The translations under genes and the position numbers were made by a program. A stretch of 64,000 nucleotides of DNA from Kiritimatiellia bacterium (lineage in GTDB: Bacteria > Verrucomicrobiota > Kiritimatiellia > RFP12 > UBA1067), in contig JAFSTA010000115.1 of the NCBI GenBank assembly GCA_017450695.1, positions 43,426-107,425 of the forward strand. The letters run 5' to 3'. A model generated the notes under the pieces. That model was not told where the DNA came from. It saw nothing but the letters and a program-made list of their open reading frames with translations, and made no database searches. The stretch's first letter is position 1. Every line of letters starts with the position of its first letter. Below, one piece after another: positions 61,587 to 64,000 of the stretch.

Positions 61587-61821
61587 ATTAAATCGCTGCG
61601 CTTTTAAATGGTGAAATGGTTAAATGGACGAGGCACCGAAAAGCGACGGAGGCTCAGGCTGATTGAAAGCCTCCGAAGGAGGCGATTTACAGCCGCGCCA
61701 GCGGCGGTTTACAGCCGCGCCAGCGGCGGTTTACAGCCGCGCCAGCGGCGGTTTACAGCCGCGCCAGCGGCGGTTTACAGCCGCGCCAGCGGCGATCTAA
61801 AGCCGCGCCAGCGGCGATTTA
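61587..61821. repeat. leader plus 22-bp tandem palindrome array G
   Basis: A leader (AAATTAAATCGCTGCGCTTT ... GGACGAGGCACCGAAAAGCG) is followed by GCCTCC-GAA-GGAGGC and six 22-bp units: GATTTACA, GGTTTACA (four times) or GATCTAAA, each joined to GCCGC-GCCA-GCGGC, at 61684-61815. The same leader and first word occur at 63744-63857. Confidence 0.8.
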
Positions 61822-62200
61822 ACCATTCCCTTACTCCGGCGCAGCCGCCACTTATCCCCTCCCCACTTCTCAGCCTCTCAGCTTTTCAGCTTCTCAGCTG
61901 GCGGCGTCAGCCGCCCAAAACGCCCTCCCCCGTGATCTCAAGCGAAGCCCTGGATAGCCCTGTACGAAATCACGAGGGAGGAAATAAACCATCCGACGAA
62001 TCCAACATCCATCGGGAGGGACGCGCCCCGTCGCGTCCGCTAACTTCTCAGCTGGCGCGTAGCGCCCGCCGCGTCTCCGCTCCTCCGCGTGAGATCAAAG
62101 CCGACGGCGAGGGCGCCGTCGCTACGCAAGTCCTTACTTCTCAGCCTCTCAGCTTTTCAGCTTCTCAGCTGGCGCGAAGCGCCCCCCCTTCAGCACGGCG

Positions 62201-63520
62201 TTACATATCCTCCAGCGAAAGAGCGAGAAATTGCGGCTTGGCCCGTTTCCATTTACCGGAGGATTTCGTGAATACCGCGAACTTCCTCTTCAGGACATCC
62301 AGGTCGATCCGGGACTTCTCGCGCTTCACCTCGCAGACCGCACATGTACCGTCCAATTCGTTCTCGGCGATCAGGTCAATCTCGTTCTCGCCTTTTCGAT
62401 CCCACCAGGAACCGATACGCGTCCAGTTCTTCGACTCGATGAAAAGCTGGCGGAAATAGCGCTCCAGCGCAAAGCCGCTGAAAGCCTCGTAGTCGCGGCG
62501 GACGATTTCGCGCAGTTTTTCGAACTCCCCGATCTCCATCAGATACCCGTACTTGAAGATAAAACGGAACCAGAAAATGAGAAAATTGTCGTCGAGCATG
62601 TACCGGGATGCCTTGGCCTTGTCTTTCGCGAAAAGCGGGAGTTTCTTCGCGATGATGCCGTAGTCGTCCTCAAGCCTGGAAAGATAGCCCCCGACATTCT
62701 TCCCGACCGCCTGCTCAATCTCGTTGCGGCAAGTCCTGCCCCTGGCGATCGCGGAGAGTATGGAGAAATAGTTGCTGTATTCCCTGGCGAACTCCTCCGC
62801 AAGCATCAGGCGCCCTTCCGTGACAAACGGGGAACCGTCGCGCACCATCAGGTCAATCATGGCGTCGCGGTTGTACGCACCGCCGTCAATCAACAGTTCA
62901 ACGTATTTCGCCACCCCGCCCGTAAACGTCCAGAGCGCGAGCAGGTCTTCGTTGCTATAGCCCGGACTGTATTCCTCGAGAATCTCCTTGAGAACCGAAA
63001 CCCGGAACGGTCTGAGCGTCATGCTCGACGTAGCCCTGCCGTACAGCGACGCATGGTACGAGAAGAATATCCTGCGCATCAGGGTGTTCACGGACCCCAT
63101 GACGACCAAATTGATCTTGGCTCCGTCTTTGTTGAGGTCCCAATACTTTTGGATAGACGAGAAGACCGACTTGTTGACCTTCAGGAATTCCTGGAACTCG
63201 TCTATGACAAGCGTGAAGGCGCGCTGACGCGATTTCTTCATCAGAATCTCAAACAGCTGTGAAAACTTTTCAGCCCTTCCCAGCAGAGGTTCGCCGAAGA
63301 ACCTCTCGATCTCCTCCTGGAACACCTCGCAAAGCTCTTTCTCGCTCTTCCTTTCCACAAAGAGGTAGAGAAAAGGCTCGTCCTCGTACGCCTTCCGGAC
63401 GAGGGCGGTCTTTCCGATACGCCGCCGCCCCGTCAACACGGTGAACTGCGCGTTCATCAAACTTCTACCGCGAATTTCCCGCAACAGCTCGATGTCACTT
63501 TCCCGATCAAAAAACTTCAC
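62201..63520 (-). CDS. AAA_14-like ATPase 3 with DUF234-type C-terminus
   Basis: 439 residues, GTG start at 63520 with AAGGAAAG upstream; no suitable ATG nearby. It starts FFDRESDIELL, then Walker A GRRRIGKTA at 31-39, Walker B FTLVIDEFQEFLK near 125, sensor VVMGSVNTLM, LTLRPF-like TLRPFRVSVL, and a winged-helix region (CRNEIEQAVGKNVGGYLSRL). The C-terminus (YMLDDNFLIFWFRFIFKY, then GENEIDLIAEN...CEVKREK) is the DUF234 nuclease-like fold with a D...ExK pattern. This subfamily is common in archaea and anaerobes; function unproven. The gene sits between two copies of the leader/palindrome array (61587 and 63744) in the same orientation. Confidence 0.8.
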   Translation of the reverse strand: MKFFDRESDIELLREIRGRSLMNAQFTVLTGRRRIGKTALVRKAYEDEPFLYLFVERKSEKELCEVFQEEIERFFGEPLLGRAEKFSQLFEILMKKSRQRAFTLVIDEFQEFLKVNKSVFSSIQKYWDLNKDGAKINLVVMGSVNTLMRRIFFSYHASLYGRATSSMTLRPFRVSVLKEILEEYSPGYSNEDLLALWTFTGGVAKYVELLIDGGAYNRDAMIDLMVRDGSPFVTEGRLMLAEEFAREYSNYFSILSAIARGRTCRNEIEQAVGKNVGGYLSRLEDDYGIIAKKLPLFAKDKAKASRYMLDDNFLIFWFRFIFKYGYLMEIGEFEKLREIVRRDYEAFSGFALERYFRQLFIESKNWTRIGSWWDRKGENEIDLIAENELDGTCAVCEVKREKSRIDLDVLKRKFAVFTKSSGKWKRAKPQFLALSLEDM

Positions 63521-63535
63521 GCTCTTCTTTCCTTT

Positions 63536-63580
63536 CGAAAATTGAAACGGCGGTTACTGTAACGGCGGTTTCAATTTTCG
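63536..63580. promoter_or_regulatory. 45-bp near-perfect palindrome upstream of ATPase 3
   Basis: CGAAAATTGAAAC (63536-63548) and GTTTCAATTTTCG (63568-63580) are perfect 13-bp inverted arms. Between them lies GGCGGTTACTGTAACGGCG, which itself contains GTTAC-T-GTAAC; AACGGCGGTT also occurs twice as a direct repeat. It ends 16 bases from the GTG start, an ideal operator or attenuator position. Confidence 0.55.
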
Positions 63581-63743
63581 CATCCAACCATTTTCCGCCT
63601 AGCTCCCGGTACTCTGCTCCCAATCCGAACAGGCGAAAGGTTCGCCCCTACCGAACACGCCCCAACCGCTCAAGAAAACACAACTACTATAACAAACCGC
63701 CGCCCCGTCTGGCAAGACGGAAAGCGACAGGAGTGCCAAGGGG

Positions 63744-64000
63744 AAAATTAAATCGCTTCGCTTTTAAAAAATTAAATCGCTTCGCTTGAAATGGTTAAAT
63801 GGACGAGGCACCGAAAAGCGGGGTGGATCAGGTCGATTTAAAGCCTCCGAAGGAGGCGATTTACAGCCGCGCCAGCGGCGATCTAAAGCCGCGCCAGCGG
63901 CGATCTAAAGCCGCGCCAGCGGCGATCTAAAGCCGCGCCAGCGGCGATCTAAAGCCGCGCCAGCGGCGATCTAAAGCCGCGCCAGCGGCGATCTAAAGCC
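63744..64000. repeat. leader plus 22-bp tandem palindrome array H (continues past window)
   Basis: Leader AAATTAAATCGCTTCGCTTT duplicated in part, ATGGTTAAATGGACGAGGCA, CCGAAAAGCG, then GCCTCC-GAA-GGAGGC, one GATTTACA unit and five full GATCTAAA-GCCGCGCCAGCGGC units (63880-63989) plus 11 bases of the next. Full length unknown. Confidence 0.85.

Larger units (their letters stand above)
61121..62200. other. ~1080-bp intergenic region between ATPases 2 and 3, almost wholly repeats
   Basis: Contains direct repeat right copy (61307-61387), hairpin words with array F (61385-61559), a ~75-bp leader and 22-bp tandem array G (61587-61821), then words of the type CTTCTCAGCTGGCGCGAAGCGCC and GGCGCGTAGCGCC, CGACGGCGAGGGCGCCGTCG and runs of CTTCTCAGC / CTCTCAGC (61868-61905, 62138-62172). 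Open frames here are artefacts of repeats. Confidence 0.65.
63521..64000. other. 480-bp non-coding end of window
   Basis: Contains the 45-bp palindrome, a half copy of the AAGCGACAGGAGTG repeat (63723) and leader/array H, which runs off the end. No gene seen. Confidence 0.6.

Noticed and set aside
61608..62459. 283-residue plus-strand frame with repeated RASGG segments
   Set aside because: Product of tandem array G and neighbouring repeats, not a protein.
63880..64000. CRISPR array
   Set aside because: Regular repeats, but the 22-bp units are directly adjacent with no unique spacers, and no cas gene is present.

Overview
The window is about 60% GC DNA, probably from an anaerobic member of the PVC superphylum; Kiritimatiellota or Lentisphaerota is my best guess. 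The reasons are giant secreted proteins built from autotransporter-associated beta-strand repeats but without any beta-barrel, many secreted glycan-degrading enzymes without SusC/D, LamG-rich proteins, an ECF sigma factor coupled to a Ser/Thr kinase, a rubredoxin, and repeat-rich intergenic DNA. The taxonomic call is inference; no rRNA or universal marker set is present. Housekeeping content is small: a tRNA-Gly(UCC), replicative helicase DnaB, an ABC-F ATPase and a peptide transporter.

Layout. 1-6287: giant beta-repeat protein 1 (minus). 6288-9513: a repeat-bounded island with an AAA ATPase (AAA_14/DUF4143) and a frameshifted remnant of a phage-type polyvalent protein. 9512-11518: GH5-like enzyme and a membrane protein (minus). 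11906-13927: two paralogous lipoproteins translationally coupled to rubredoxin, then a membrane-anchored coiled-coil protein. 14050-16809: BNR/sialidase-fold protein and a short secretin-like lipoprotein. 17423-22164: operon ABC-F, dnaB, radical SAM (minus). 22623-24562: tRNA, zinc-ribbon protein, and a glycerophosphodiesterase fused to a secretin N0-like domain. 24588-29819: giant beta-repeat protein 2. 30243-32009: OPT transporter. 32301-35843: giant beta-repeat protein 3. 35931-39931: three-gene dynamin-like GTPase cluster (LeoABC/Eleos-like), in which one GTPase domain is split over two overlapping ORFs. 40082-41146: unknown secreted protein. 41714-44348: alpha/beta hydrolase, ECF sigma factor, Ser/Thr kinase. 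45504-59586: secreted glycan-degradation region (heparinase-like lyase, M18 aminopeptidase, GH36 alpha-galactosidase, CBM9/DUF6067 protein, LamG/beta-helix protein). 59869-63520: two more AAA ATPases, each inside direct repeats.

The most striking non-coding feature is a family of modular arrays of short palindromes. Each has a 4-7 bp stem and mostly a GNA (GAA, GCA, GTA) loop, the class known for unusually stable DNA mini-hairpins, and they are joined by constant linkers such as ACTTA or ATTTA. Some arrays are head-to-head, some are expanded into 22-bp tandem repeats, and they bracket ATPase genes. Other points of interest are a shared C-terminal GT-x-LSIR motif on the three giant proteins, promoters of the form TGGnnn-N17-TATACT that in several cases sit about 7 nt before an ATG (apparent leaderless start), and a different symmetric or periodic DNA element upstream of each of the three ATPase genes.
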